This document shows positions 41,954-51,489 of a stretch of DNA of 64,000 bases, piece by piece (within the stretch, counting starts at the first letter, position 1; each line of letters starts with the position of its first letter). The notes beneath the pieces are model-generated. The model was not told where the DNA came from and made no database searches. It saw only the letters and a list, made by a program, of their open reading frames with translations. This DNA is from Streptomyces lincolnensis (GTDB lineage Bacteria; Actinomycetota; Actinomycetes; Streptomycetales; Streptomycetaceae). The position numbers were made by a program, and so were the translations under genes. The stretch lies in contig NZ_JAIHON010000010.1 in assembly GCF_021173675.1 (NCBI RefSeq), positions 62,001 to 126,000 on the forward strand, given 5' to 3'.

Positions 41954-44323
41954 GTGACGGACTGGACCTGGGAGTACGAGGGCTATGCACCCGCCGACGA
42001 GCGTCTGCGGGAGTCCCTGTGCACGCTGGGCAACGGACGTTTCGCCACCCGGGGGGCGCTCCCGGAGTGCGCGGCGGACGAGATCCACTACCCGGGGACC
42101 TACGTCGCCGGCTGCTACAACCGCCTCACCTCCGACGTGTCCGGCCGGCAGGTCGAGAACGAGGACATGGTCAACGTGCCCAACTGGCTGCCCCTGCGCT
42201 TCCGCCTGCCCGGCGGGCAGTGGCTGACGCCCGACAGCACCCCGGTGCTCGACCACCGCATGGACCTGCACCTGGCCTCGGGGCTGCTGGAACGCAGGAC
42301 ACGCTACGGCCTGGGGGAGGGACGGGAGCTGACAGTGCGGCAGCAGCGCCTGGTGCACATGGGGGATCCCCATCTGGCCGCCCTGCGCACCGAGTTCACC
42401 GCGGAGGGCTTCACCGGGGTGCTGGAGGTGGAGTCGGCGCTCGACGGCGGCGTCACCAACGGCGGCGTGGCCCGCTACCGCGACCTCGACGGCCGGCACC
42501 TGACCCATGTGCACACCGGCACCGCCGCCCCGGACACGGTGTGGCTGCGCTGTCGCACCCGTACCTCGGACATCAGGATCGGCATGGCGGCCCGGCTCAC
42601 CGCCCCAGCGGCCGTCACGGACCGGCACGAGGAACCGCGTGCCGTCCAGCACGTCCGCCTGGACCTGCCGCGGGGCCGCACCGTGACCGTCGACAAGACG
42701 ATCGCCCTGCACACCTCGCGCGACCCGGCCATCAGCGATCCGCTGTACGCGGCCGTCGACCGGGTCGGGCGGGCACCGGGCTTCGACGACCTGCTCGAAT
42801 CGCACCTGACGGCCTGGGACCAGCTGTGGCGCCGCGCCGACCTCGACGTGCCCGGGGAACCGGGCCGCATCCTGCGCCTGCACCTCTTCCACGTTCTGCA
42901 GACCCTGTCCCCCCACACCGCCGACCTCGACGTCGGGGTCCCGGCGCGCGGACTGCACGGCGAGGCGTACCGCGGCCATGTCTTCTGGGACGAGCTGTTC
43001 GTCCTGCCCTACCTCAACCTGCACTTCCCCGAGGTCTCCCGCGCCCTGCTGCGCTACCGCCACCGCCGCCTGGAACAGGCCCGCACCGCCGCCCGGGAAG
43101 CGGGCCGCCGGGGCGCGATGTACCCCTGGCAGAGCGGCAGCGACGGGCGCGAGGAGACCCAGCAACTGCACCTCAACCCCCGCTCGGGGCGCTGGCTGCC
43201 GGACCACTCCCGGCTCCAGCACCACGTCGGCTCGGCCATCGCCTACAACGTGTGGCAGTACTGCCAGGCCAGCGGTGACACGGAGTTCCTGCACACCAAG
43301 GGCGCCGAGATGCTGTTGCAGATCGCGCGCTTCTGGGCCGACTCCGCCGTCTACGACACCGGCCTCGGGCGTCATCGCATCAAGGGCGTGGTCGGCCCCG
43401 ACGAGTACCACGAGGCCTACCCCGACGCGGAACGTCCCGGCCTCGACGACAACACCTACACCAACGTCACGGCCGCCTGGGTGCTCGCCCGCACCCTGGA
43501 ACTGCTGGAGAACCTCCCCGAACCGCGCCGCCGCGAACTCGTCGAGCGCACCGGCCTGGACGGGGGAGAACTGGAGCAGTGGGAGGACGTCTCACGCACC
43601 CTGCACGTGCCCTTCCACGCCGGTGTCATCAGCCAGTTCCAGGGGTACGGCGATCTCGCCGAACTCGACTGGGACGGCTACCGGAAGCGGTACGGGGACA
43701 TCCGGCGCCTGGACCGGATCCTGGAGGCGGAGGGCGACACCGTCAACCGCTACCAGGCCTCCAAGCAGGCCGACGTCCTGATGCTCGGCTATCTCTTCTC
43801 GCCGGGCGAACTCCAGGGTCTCTTCCGGCGGCTCGGGCTGCGCCTGGACGAGGACACCTGGCACCGCACCGTCGACCACTACCTGGCCCGCACCAGCCAC
43901 GGCTCCACCCTCAGCGGCCTGGTCCACGGCTGGGTGCTGGCCCGGGCCCGGCGCGCCGAGGCGTGGAAGTTCTGCCAGGAGGCACTCCAGGGCGACATCG
44001 CCGACGTACAGGGCGGCACCACCGGCGAGGGCATCCACCTCGGCGCCATGGCCGGCACCCTCGATCTCGTCCAGCGCGGCCTGACGGGCCTGGAGACCCG
44101 CGAGGGCGCGCTCTGGCTCGACCCGGTCCCGCTGCCGGAGCTGTCGTCCTACGGCTTCGCCCTTCGCTACCAGGGGCACTGGGGCGTACGACTGCGTCTG
44201 GAACGCCAACAGCTGGAGATCGCCGTACCGTCGTCCGACCGCTCGCCCATCGACGTGCAACTGCCCGACCGCGCGGTCTGCCTGCAGCCGGGGGAGACCG
44301 GGCGGCTGGTGCTCGCCGACTGA
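41954..44323 (+). CDS. GH65 disaccharide phosphorylase (trehalose/maltose/kojibiose type)
   Basis: A 789-residue glycoside hydrolase family 65 protein. The N-terminal beta-sandwich (about 1-270, YEGYAPADERLRESLCTLGNGRFATRG) leads to an (alpha/alpha)6 barrel with GHVFWDELFVLPYL, YPWQSGSDGREETQ and the catalytic acid Glu in VVGPDEYHE, then YQASKQADVLML, HGSTLSG and a C-terminal beta domain. These enzymes split alpha-linked glucose disaccharides with phosphate, giving beta-glucose 1-phosphate and glucose without spending ATP. The exact substrate cannot be read. The start is GTG 41954, with AGGAG about 6 nt upstream; GTG 41939 overlaps the previous stop. Confidence 0.92.
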   Translation: MTDWTWEYEGYAPADERLRESLCTLGNGRFATRGALPECAADEIHYPGTYVAGCYNRLTSDVSGRQVENEDMVNVPNWLPLRFRLPGGQWLTPDSTPVLDHRMDLHLASGLLERRTRYGLGEGRELTVRQQRLVHMGDPHLAALRTEFTAEGFTGVLEVESALDGGVTNGGVARYRDLDGRHLTHVHTGTAAPDTVWLRCRTRTSDIRIGMAARLTAPAAVTDRHEEPRAVQHVRLDLPRGRTVTVDKTIALHTSRDPAISDPLYAAVDRVGRAPGFDDLLESHLTAWDQLWRRADLDVPGEPGRILRLHLFHVLQTLSPHTADLDVGVPARGLHGEAYRGHVFWDELFVLPYLNLHFPEVSRALLRYRHRRLEQARTAAREAGRRGAMYPWQSGSDGREETQQLHLNPRSGRWLPDHSRLQHHVGSAIAYNVWQYCQASGDTEFLHTKGAEMLLQIARFWADSAVYDTGLGRHRIKGVVGPDEYHEAYPDAERPGLDDNTYTNVTAAWVLARTLELLENLPEPRRRELVERTGLDGGELEQWEDVSRTLHVPFHAGVISQFQGYGDLAELDWDGYRKRYGDIRRLDRILEAEGDTVNRYQASKQADVLMLGYLFSPGELQGLFRRLGLRLDEDTWHRTVDHYLARTSHGSTLSGLVHGWVLARARRAEAWKFCQEALQGDIADVQGGTTGEGIHLGAMAGTLDLVQRGLTGLETREGALWLDPVPLPELSSYGFALRYQGHWGVRLRLERQQLEIAVPSSDRSPIDVQLPDRAVCLQPGETGRLVLAD

Positions 44324-44391
44324 GGAACGCCCGGCGCGGAAAAGCGGCACCGATCAGGCTCGCTCATGGGACGCGTGATGGCCGCACCCTT

Positions 44392-44426
44392 GGGCCGGAC
44401 GGCCCTGGGGACGGACCTGCCGGCCC
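44392..44426. promoter_or_regulatory. Paired DosR/OsdR-like boxes, 21 bp apart
   Basis: GGGCCGGACGGCCC (44392, full match) and GGACCTGCCGGCCC (44413, 9 of 10), starts exactly 21 bp apart, ending 77 bp before the GTG at 44504. Confidence 0.7.
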
Positions 44427-44503
44427 ATTCCGGCGTGTGGGCAACGGCGGGAGGCTGGCCGTAGGACAGCCCTGCCGACCACGGGCGAGAGGGAGTGACC
44501 GCC

Positions 44504-44770
44504 GTGTACGGGAACCGCCACGACATGACCGGCTGGGACTGGATCGGGTACGCCACCGGCACGGTTCTGTTCTGGGCCCTGCTCATCACCCTCGGCGTCC
44601 TGCTGTACCGCGCCCTGACCCGCGTACCGCAGCCGCCGCCCTCCGACGCCGTGCCTCCGTCGGAGGAACTGCTCGCCGAGCGCTTCGCCCGCGGCGAGAT
44701 CGACGAGGAGGAGTACCGGCGCCGCCTGACCGTCCTGCGGTCCGACGGTCCCCGCCTCACCAAACACTGA
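44504..44770 (+). CDS. Small membrane protein with SHOCT-like C-terminus
   Basis: An 88-residue protein: a short polar N-terminus (MYGNRHDMTGWDWIG), one transmembrane helix (about 17-40, GTVLFWALLITLGVLLY), a Pro-rich link and a C-terminal EELLAERFARGEIDEEEYRRRLTVL segment that fits the SHOCT short helical domain. GTG 44504 is preferred since GGGAG lies 8 nt upstream; GTG 44495 overlaps it. It is likely co-transcribed with the Acg gene 37 bp downstream. Confidence 0.8.
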   Translation: MYGNRHDMTGWDWIGYATGTVLFWALLITLGVLLYRALTRVPQPPPSDAVPPSEELLAERFARGEIDEEEYRRRLTVLRSDGPRLTKH

Positions 44771-44807
44771 CCGCGCCCGCCCCGCTCCCCGAGGGGAGGT
44801 GCGCCGC

Positions 44808-45797
44808 ATGAAGGCGCAACCGCTCGACGTCAGGACCGTCACGGCACTGGTGACCGCCGCGACGGCCGCTCCCTCGCTCCACAACACGCAGCCGTGGCAC
44901 TTCCGCTGGCACTCGGACGGCCGCGTCCTCGAACTCCGTGCCGACCTGGACCGCAGCCTGCCGCGCACCGACCCCGACCACCGTGCCCTCCATCTCGGCT
45001 GCGGAGCGGCCCTGTTCAACCTGCGCGTCGCCGCGGCGCACAGCGGTCTGCACGCCCCCGCACTGCTGCTGCCCGACCCTTCCGACCCGTACCTGCTGGC
45101 CACGGTGCGGCTGGCCGACACCGGCCCGCCAGACCGCGATCTGGCCCGGCTGCGTCCGGCGCTCGATCGGCGCCACACCAGCCGCCACCCCTTCGAGGAC
45201 CGGCCGGTTCCGGCCGACGTCCAGGAAGCTCTGAGGGACGCCGCCGCCCGGGAGGGCGCCCAGCTCCTCTTCCCCGGCGCATGGCATATGGAGGCCCTGC
45301 TCGACCAAGTCCGTGACGCCGAGGGACGCGACGCGCTGGACCCCGCGCGCTCGGAGGACCTGCGGCAGTGGACCCGCATGGGGGCGGAGGCCTCCGACGA
45401 CGCCGTCGACGGGGTCCCGGAGCACGCCTTCGGCCCGCGCCTGCGCTCGGGCCGGGCGCCCGTCCGGGACTTCGCCGGCCGACGACACCTCCCCGGCCGG
45501 CCGGCGGCCGCCTTCGAGACCACCCCCAACCTGGCGCTCCTGGGTACCGGTCACGACCGCCCCGCCGACTGGCTGCGGGCCGGGCAGGCGCTGGAGCGGG
45601 TCCTGCTGCTGGCCACCCTGAACGGGCTGGCCACGGCGCTCAGTTCACACGCCCTGGAACAGCGCGACCTGCGCGAACTGGCCCGGGATCCCGGGTCCGG
45701 CATGGGATTCGTGCACATGGTGCTGCGCCTCGGCTACGGCCCTCCCGGCACCGCGTCGCCCCGCCGCCCCGTGCGCGAGGTGCTCGACCTGCTCTGA
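44808..45797 (+). CDS. Acg-family nitroreductase-like flavoprotein (copy 3)
   Basis: A 329-residue, more divergent Acg-family member. It keeps AAPSLHNTQPWHFRW, DRRHTSRHPFEDRPVP, VRDFAGRRHLPGRP and WLRAGQALERVLLLATLNGLA, with a shorter central region than the copies at 14393 and 30123. GGGGAGG lies before ATG 44808; the GTG three codons earlier overlaps that site. Its stop is 22 bp from that of the convergent ABC permease. Confidence 0.88.
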   Translation: MKAQPLDVRTVTALVTAATAAPSLHNTQPWHFRWHSDGRVLELRADLDRSLPRTDPDHRALHLGCGAALFNLRVAAAHSGLHAPALLLPDPSDPYLLATVRLADTGPPDRDLARLRPALDRRHTSRHPFEDRPVPADVQEALRDAAAREGAQLLFPGAWHMEALLDQVRDAEGRDALDPARSEDLRQWTRMGAEASDDAVDGVPEHAFGPRLRSGRAPVRDFAGRRHLPGRPAAAFETTPNLALLGTGHDRPADWLRAGQALERVLLLATLNGLATALSSHALEQRDLRELARDPGSGMGFVHMVLRLGYGPPGTASPRRPVREVLDLL

Positions 45798-45819
45798 GGC
45801 GTGCGGACCGGTCGGCGGG

Positions 45820-46995
45820 TCATGCGCCGGGGTGGGTGGTCAGCCGGTGCCGCAGGGCCAGCGAGGCGCCGGCCAGGAGCACCGCGGCGAAGCCCGCCAG
45901 GATGCCCAGCTCCGGCACGATCGCCGTGAGATCGCCCTCCCGCGACAGCAGGGTCGTCCACGCGTCCACGGCCCAGGCGTGCGGTACGGCGTGTCCGGCG
46001 GAGCGCAGCCAGTCGGGCACGAGAGCCAGCGGCCACATGCACCCGCCGAGCATGCCGAGCCCGATCCCGACCGCCGGCCCCACGGCGTGGACCTGCTCCG
46101 GCGTCCGGAACACCGCCCCGGCCAGTATCCCGGCCCCGGTCCCGACCAGCGCCCACACGCCCACCAGGACGGCGGCGGCCGTCGGATCCCCCCAGGCGAC
46201 GTCGAAGGCCAGCGCCCCGATGCCCACGATCAGCAGCGACTGCGCCAGAGCCAGCAGGAGATGGGCGACCGCCTCGCCCACCACGAGCGTGCGGGCGGCG
46301 ACAGGCGCCGCGAGTGCCCGCGCGTACACCCCGGTCCGCCGTGTCTCCACGATGGCCGCACCGCCCGCCAGGGCGTTGATGAACACGAACAGCACCAGCA
46401 TGGTCGGCGTGCTGTAGCTGTAGCCCAGAGGCAGGAAGTCGCTCTGACCGTTGACGGTCTCGGTACGTACGGCGATCGGGGACGCCGTCCGTTCGGCACC
46501 GCGGGCCAGCGCGAGATTGTCGTCGAAGTCACCGCCGACCTGCGCACCGGCGAAGCCGGCGGCCTGTACCCGTGCCGCGTGCTCGGCCACCACCGCCGAC
46601 ACCGAGGACACCGCCCCGTGTCCGGCGCTGCCGGAGGGCTCCACCAGCACCCGTACGGTGACGGGGCGTCCCGCCCGCAGGTCGGCGTCGAGGCCGGACG
46701 GCAGCACCACCACCGCGTCGAGCTCCGCGCGGCGCAGCGCGGTGTGCGCGTCCTCGGCGGTGGTGAAGGTGGTGGTCCGCAGTCCGGGCGCGGCCCTCAG
46801 CTCCGACGCCAGCTCCTGTGCCACCGGGCCCGTTCGGGCACCTGGGACCAGCCCCACCCGGAACCGGTCGAAGCCGCTGACGGTGACTCCGATGACGACG
46901 ATGATGGCGACCGGGAGCAGCACCATGAAGAACAGCGCCGTACGGTCCCGCAGCACCCGCGTGAGGGAGGCCCGGGTCACGGCGAACGCGGTCAT
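45820..46995 (-). CDS. ABC-2-type transporter permease (second subunit)
   Basis: A 391-residue integral membrane permease: one N-terminal helix (ALFFMVLLPVAIIVVIGVTV), a large extracytoplasmic loop (about 45-205), then five or more helices from TPTMLVLFVFINALAGGA onward. This is the ABC-2 exporter layout. Its ATG overlaps the stop of the other permease (ATGA at 46992-46995), so the two are coupled and probably form a heterodimer with the ATPase at 48168. GAGGAGG lies upstream. Confidence 0.88.
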   Translation of the reverse strand: MTAFAVTRASLTRVLRDRTALFFMVLLPVAIIVVIGVTVSGFDRFRVGLVPGARTGPVAQELASELRAAPGLRTTTFTTAEDAHTALRRAELDAVVVLPSGLDADLRAGRPVTVRVLVEPSGSAGHGAVSSVSAVVAEHAARVQAAGFAGAQVGGDFDDNLALARGAERTASPIAVRTETVNGQSDFLPLGYSYSTPTMLVLFVFINALAGGAAIVETRRTGVYARALAAPVAARTLVVGEAVAHLLLALAQSLLIVGIGALAFDVAWGDPTAAAVLVGVWALVGTGAGILAGAVFRTPEQVHAVGPAVGIGLGMLGGCMWPLALVPDWLRSAGHAVPHAWAVDAWTTLLSREGDLTAIVPELGILAGFAAVLLAGASLALRHRLTTHPGA

Positions 46996-48161
46996 GTCGT
47001 CCTCCTCAGCCGAAGGAGCAGTACGGTCACCACGGCCACCGCCGCCGAGAACGCGGCGATGCCCAGCAGCGGGGCCCCGACCGCGTCCCAGCCGCGCACC
47101 CCGGTACCGAGGTCGGTGAAGCCGCGCAGGGCCCACCCGTTGGGTGTGAACAGCGCGAGCCGGCGGATCAGGGGCGTCGTGCCGGAGGCGAAGACGAAGT
47201 TGCCGCCGAGCAGGACGAGCGCGAAGACCAGGATCTGCGCGAGCCCCTGCGCCTGCTGCTCGGTCCGCACCAGCGCGATGACCAGCGCGGTCAGGCACAC
47301 CACGCACACGGCCATCGCCACACTGAGGGCCGCCACACCGACCGGGTCGGCCCAGCGGGCGTCGAAGGCGAGCCACGACACGAGCGTCACGGTGACGAGG
47401 CCGGCCAGGCTGTAGACGAACGTCGACACCGACTTGCCCAGCAGCAGCGCACCCCGTCCGACGGGCGCCGCGGCGATCCGGTCGAGGGTGCCCTGCCGCT
47501 GTTCGATGAAGTAGCCGCGGGCTCCGAAACCGACCGTGAACAGCACGAAGAACATGCCCATGCTCGGCCCGAAGTAGCTGATCACCTTCAGCGGGTCGTC
47601 GGGCAGCCCCTGGGCCCTGACCTGTTCCGGCAGGCGCAACAGGGCCGCCTCGGCCGCGAGCCGGGGAACGTCGGCCCGCTCCGCGCCGGCGGCCACGGCC
47701 GTGGCGACCGACAGCCGGTCGGCGTTGACCTGGGCGACGTAGGACTCGGTGACCGCTCGGGCGAGTTGGGCCTGAAGGCCGTAGTCGACGCTGTCGAGGA
47801 CCTTCACGGGAGCCGCGCCGCCGCCGTGCAGCGCCTCGGTGAACCCGGCGGGCACGACGACGGCGACGTGCACGTCACCCGCGTCCACCGCCCGCCGGGC
47901 GGCACTCTCGGCGTCGTAGGAGCGCACGTGGACCGTGCCCCGCAGTTCCGGGCTGCGCAGTACCTGGCCGAGCCCGGTGGCGGCCGGGCCCCGGTCCAGG
48001 TCCACGACGCCGACGTTCGCGCGGAAGTCCTCGTTGTTGTTGAACGCCAGGGCCATCAGCGCGGAGATGAGGACCGGCGCCAGGAACACGATCACCCAGG
48101 CCGACCGGTCGCGCAGACGCTGGCGCAGATCCTTGGCCGCGATGGCGAGTACGACACGCAC
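46992..48161 (-). CDS. ABC-2-type transporter permease (first subunit)
   Basis: A 389-residue permease with the same topology: an N-terminal helix (WVIVFLAPVLISALMALAF), an extracytoplasmic loop containing NADRLSVATAVAAGAERAD, and C-terminal helices from GMFFVLFTVGFGARGYF, with RQGTLDRIAAAPVGRGALLLGK typical of ABC-2 proteins. The start is GTG with GAGGGAG upstream, 6 bp after the ATPase stop. The substrate is unknown; lipids, drugs or peptides are usual for the family. Confidence 0.88.
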   Translation of the reverse strand: MRVVLAIAAKDLRQRLRDRSAWVIVFLAPVLISALMALAFNNNEDFRANVGVVDLDRGPAATGLGQVLRSPELRGTVHVRSYDAESAARRAVDAGDVHVAVVVPAGFTEALHGGGAAPVKVLDSVDYGLQAQLARAVTESYVAQVNADRLSVATAVAAGAERADVPRLAAEAALLRLPEQVRAQGLPDDPLKVISYFGPSMGMFFVLFTVGFGARGYFIEQRQGTLDRIAAAPVGRGALLLGKSVSTFVYSLAGLVTVTLVSWLAFDARWADPVGVAALSVAMAVCVVCLTALVIALVRTEQQAQGLAQILVFALVLLGGNFVFASGTTPLIRRLALFTPNGWALRGFTDLGTGVRGWDAVGAPLLGIAAFSAAVAVVTVLLLRLRRTT

Positions 48162-48167
48162 GACGGC

Positions 48168-49133
48168 TCACTCCCTCAGCGCGGTGCCGGTCAGGTGGAG
48201 GAAGACCGCCTCCAGATCGGGTTCGTCGATCTCCACGCTGCGGATGTCGACGTCCTGCTCATGGGCGAGATCCAGCAGGTCCGGCAGCAGGCTGCGGGCG
48301 TCCTTGACGACCAGCTCGACCACCTCGCCGTGGTCGCCGGTCCGGCCCGCGCCCTCGACGCGGGGCAGGAGTCGGCAGGCTTCGGCGTACGCCGCCAGGT
48401 CGCCGACGGCGGCCAGCCGGACCCGGTCGCGCTCGGCCACCAGCGCCACCAGCTCGCGCGGACTGCCCTCGGCGACGAGACGGCCGCGGTCGATGATGCC
48501 GACCCGGTCGCACACGCGCTCGGCCTCCTCCATGTAGTGGGTGGTGTAGAGGACGGCCATGCCCTCCTCGCCGAACCGGGTGACGCTCTCCAGGATCGCG
48601 TGCCGGCTCTGCGGATCCACACCCACCGTCGGCTCGTCCAGCACCAGCAGGGTCGGCGAGTGCACCAGCCCCGCGCCGATGTTGAGGCGCCGGCGCATGC
48701 CGCCCGACAGCGAGTCGACCCGGTCGCCCGCGCGGGCGGTCAGGTCGACGAGGTCCAGCACCTCGTCCACGCGGCGCTCCAGCCGTCGCCGCGGCAGCCG
48801 GTACAGGCGTCCGAAGAACCGGAGGTTCTCGCGGACGCTGAGATCGGGGTAGAGGGCGACGTCCTGCGGGACGAAGCCGATGAGCCGCTTGGCCGGTCCG
48901 GCCGAGACGCCCATGGGTGCCCCGGCCACGTGCACGGTCCCGGCGTCGGGGCGCAGCAGCCCGCAGACCATGCGGATGGTGGTCGTCTTGCCCGCGCCGT
49001 TCGGCCCGAGCAGGCCGTAGGTCTCGCCGGGCGCGATGCTCAGGCTCACGTCGTCCACGGCGGCGCGGTCGCCGAAGTGCCGGACGAGGTGGGCGCAGTC
49101 GAGGACGGGTGGCTTTCGTGGTGGATCGTTCAT
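48168..49133 (-). CDS. ABC transporter ATP-binding protein
   Basis: A 321-residue DrrA/CcmA-type ATPase. Walker A is GPNGAGKTTT (near 42), the signature is LSGGMRRRLN (near 140), Walker B is LLVLDEPTVGVD, and a C-terminal extension of about 90 residues follows (VKDARSLLPDLLDLAHEQDVDI). It energises the two permeases downstream. It begins 9 bp after the stop of the metal ATPase, so the exporter is part of a five-gene operon starting with the USP at 52371. Confidence 0.93.
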   Translation of the reverse strand: MNDPPRKPPVLDCAHLVRHFGDRAAVDDVSLSIAPGETYGLLGPNGAGKTTTIRMVCGLLRPDAGTVHVAGAPMGVSAGPAKRLIGFVPQDVALYPDLSVRENLRFFGRLYRLPRRRLERRVDEVLDLVDLTARAGDRVDSLSGGMRRRLNIGAGLVHSPTLLVLDEPTVGVDPQSRHAILESVTRFGEEGMAVLYTTHYMEEAERVCDRVGIIDRGRLVAEGSPRELVALVAERDRVRLAAVGDLAAYAEACRLLPRVEGAGRTGDHGEVVELVVKDARSLLPDLLDLAHEQDVDIRSVEIDEPDLEAVFLHLTGTALRE

Positions 49134-49142
49134 GAGGTCACC

Positions 49143-51464
49143 TCAGGGCGCGAGGGAGAAGTAGTTCTCTTCTTCTTGCGTGAAGTGCAGGCGCAGCACG
49201 GTGTGCAGGCCGTAGAGGCAGGCACGCAGGTCGTCGAGTTGTTCCGGGGCCGGGCGGCCGTCGGGTCCGGCCGGCGCGAGGTGAACGGCGATGCGCCCGG
49301 CGAGCCGTTCGATCTCGGCGTGGGCGCGACTCATCGTGGCGGTCGACTCCGGGCCGCCGAGCGTCGGGGCGAGCGCGGGATACAGCTGGTGCTCCTCGGC
49401 GTACTCGTGCGGCAGGAGCCGCTCGGTGAGCAGCCGGTGCACCTCGGCCACCGGCGCCAGGGACTCCGGTCCGGCGGCGTCCGAGAGGCTGTCGGCGGCA
49501 TCGCGGACGGCGTCCAGGACGTCCCGCAGGTCGTCGTGCTCCGCCGCGAACCGGTGGATGAGGGCTTCCGCGGCCGGCGACAGCGCGGGCCGGCCGTCCC
49601 GGGGGTCGCGCAGCACGCGCAGCGCGTTCAGGATCACCGCGACGTCGATCCCCTCCTGCAGCAGGGCACCGGCGGCCGGCGGGAGCAGACCGAACGCGGC
49701 CGCCGCCATCGCGGCCAGCGACAGCGCCATGCCGCCCAGCGCGCTCTGCACGGCGATGCGGCGCGCCCGTACGGCGATGGTGACGGCGTCGGCCAGGCGG
49801 TCCACGCGGTCGGTCGTCAGGACGACGTCGGCGGCCTCGGAGGACGCCGTGGCACCCCGGGCGCCCATCGCCACGCCGATGTCCGCGGCCGCGAGGGCGG
49901 GCGCGTCGTTGACACCGTCGCCGACCATCACGGTGACCGCGCGCTCGCGCTCGGCGCGCACCGCGGCGACCTTGTCGGCCGGAGTGAGACCGGCACACAC
50001 GTCGTCCAGGCCGAGAACGGCCGCGACCTCGCGCGCGGGTTCACGGCGGTCACCGGTGAGCATCACGAGCCGGTCGATCCCCGCCGCGCGCAGCCGGCGC
50101 AGGGTGCGCGGGGCATCGGCACGCGGCGGATCGCGCAGGAGGACGGCGCCGACGGGCGCACCGTCCAGGGTGAGCCAGGCGACGGACGCTCCGTCGAGCA
50201 GCGCCCGGTTGTCCGCCGAGCGCGCCCAGGCCGGCTGGTCGATACCGTCGGCGAGGCGGCCGACGGCCATCCGGCGCCCGGCGATCGTGCCGGCGGCGCC
50301 GTGGCCCGGCTCCTCGTGCATGTCGGTGGGCGTGGACAGGCGCAGTCCGCGCCGACGGGCGGCCTCCACCAGGGACTGTGCCAGGACGTGCGGGGAGTAC
50401 TGGTCGAGGGAGGCCGCCAGCCGCAGCACCTGGACGGGCTGCCAGCCGGGCGCGGCGGCGACGTCCAGGACGCGCGGGCGACCGACGGTGAGCGTTCCGG
50501 TCTTGTCCAGCAGCAGGGTCCGCGCCCGGCCGAGGTTTTCCAGCGCGCCCCCGTCACGGATCACCACGCCGAGCCGGGCGGCCCGCGACAGACCGGAGAC
50601 GACGGCGACCGGCGCCGCCAGCAGCAGGGGGCAGGGTGTGGCGACCACCAGGACCGCCACCGCCCGCACCGCGGAGCCGCTGATCAGCCAGGCCGTCCCC
50701 GCGGCCAGCAGCGACAGCGGCAGGAACCAGGCCGCGTAGCGGTCGGCCAGCCGCACCACGGGAGCCGACTCGGCGCCGGCCTCCCGGGCCAGCCGCACCA
50801 TCCCGGCGTACGTGCTGTCCCGCTCGCTCGCGGTGGCGCGCAGTTCGAAGGCACCGCCCGCGTTGACCCCACCGCTGCGCACCGACTCGCCCTGCACACG
50901 CCGCACCTCAAGGGACTCGCCGGTCAGCGCGGACTCGTCCAGCACGGCCACCGTCCCGGCCACCCGGCCGTCCACGGGCACCACTTCACCGGGTCCGACG
51001 ACCAGCAGGTCACCGACCGCGACCTCGGCCGACGGCACGGTGCGCGCCCCGTCCGCGGTGAGTAGCCGGGCGGTGTGCGGCGCGCGTTCCAGCAGGGCCC
51101 GCAGATCGTGGAAGGCGCGTCGCCGCGCCGCGGTCTCCAGGGTGCGGCCGGTGGCGAGCATCAGCGCGATGAGCACTCCCGCCAGGTACTCGCGCACGGC
51201 CAGCGTGCCGGCGAGCGCCAGGACGGCGATCAGGTCCACGCCCGCATGGCCGCGGCGCAGGGCGGCCAGTACCCAGCCGACGGCCGGGACGACGGCGGCG
51301 GCCGTGCCGAGCCCCCAGAGCAGCTCGGCCGGTGCGGGGGCGCCGACGAGCCGGCAGACGCCGCCTGCGGCGAGCGCGGCCGCCGTGACGACGAGCAGGC
51401 CCGTTTCCGGGCTCGGCGGCCAGAACAGCGCCGCGCGTCGCTTTCCCGCGGACAGGCGGTCCAT
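49143..51464 (-). CDS. P1B-type metal ATPase with C-terminal hemerythrin domain (P1B-5-like)
   Basis: A 773-residue fusion. Residues about 1-600 are a heavy-metal P-type ATPase: actuator TGES, the membrane metal-binding motif ATPCPLLLAAPVA, phosphorylation loop LLDKTGTLTVGRP, MLTGDRREPA and MVGDGVNDAPAL. There is no N-terminal metal-binding domain. The last ~170 residues form a hemerythrin-like domain with spaced His/Glu ligands (LIHRFAAEHDD, LLPHEYAEEHQLYP, MSRAHAEIE, LHTVLRLHFTQEEENYF). TPCP plus a C-terminal hemerythrin domain is the signature of the P1B-5 subgroup, linked to iron, nickel or cobalt export, where the di-iron site may sense oxygen or metal. ATG 51464 is chosen over 51476 on ribosome binding site spacing. 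Confidence 0.92.
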   Translation of the reverse strand: MDRLSAGKRRAALFWPPSPETGLLVVTAAALAAGGVCRLVGAPAPAELLWGLGTAAAVVPAVGWVLAALRRGHAGVDLIAVLALAGTLAVREYLAGVLIALMLATGRTLETAARRRAFHDLRALLERAPHTARLLTADGARTVPSAEVAVGDLLVVGPGEVVPVDGRVAGTVAVLDESALTGESLEVRRVQGESVRSGGVNAGGAFELRATASERDSTYAGMVRLAREAGAESAPVVRLADRYAAWFLPLSLLAAGTAWLISGSAVRAVAVLVVATPCPLLLAAPVAVVSGLSRAARLGVVIRDGGALENLGRARTLLLDKTGTLTVGRPRVLDVAAAPGWQPVQVLRLAASLDQYSPHVLAQSLVEAARRRGLRLSTPTDMHEEPGHGAAGTIAGRRMAVGRLADGIDQPAWARSADNRALLDGASVAWLTLDGAPVGAVLLRDPPRADAPRTLRRLRAAGIDRLVMLTGDRREPAREVAAVLGLDDVCAGLTPADKVAAVRAERERAVTVMVGDGVNDAPALAAADIGVAMGARGATASSEAADVVLTTDRVDRLADAVTIAVRARRIAVQSALGGMALSLAAMAAAAFGLLPPAAGALLQEGIDVAVILNALRVLRDPRDGRPALSPAAEALIHRFAAEHDDLRDVLDAVRDAADSLSDAAGPESLAPVAEVHRLLTERLLPHEYAEEHQLYPALAPTLGGPESTATMSRAHAEIERLAGRIAVHLAPAGPDGRPAPEQLDDLRACLYGLHTVLRLHFTQEEENYFSLAP

Positions 51465-51489
51465 GTCGGTCCTCACCGGGGCCCGCGGC

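Noticed and set aside
49143..51464. Assignment of the metal ATPase as a copper (CopA-type) pump
   Set aside because: The membrane motif is TPCP rather than CPC and there is no N-terminal metal-binding domain, while the hemerythrin tail points to the P1B-5 group.
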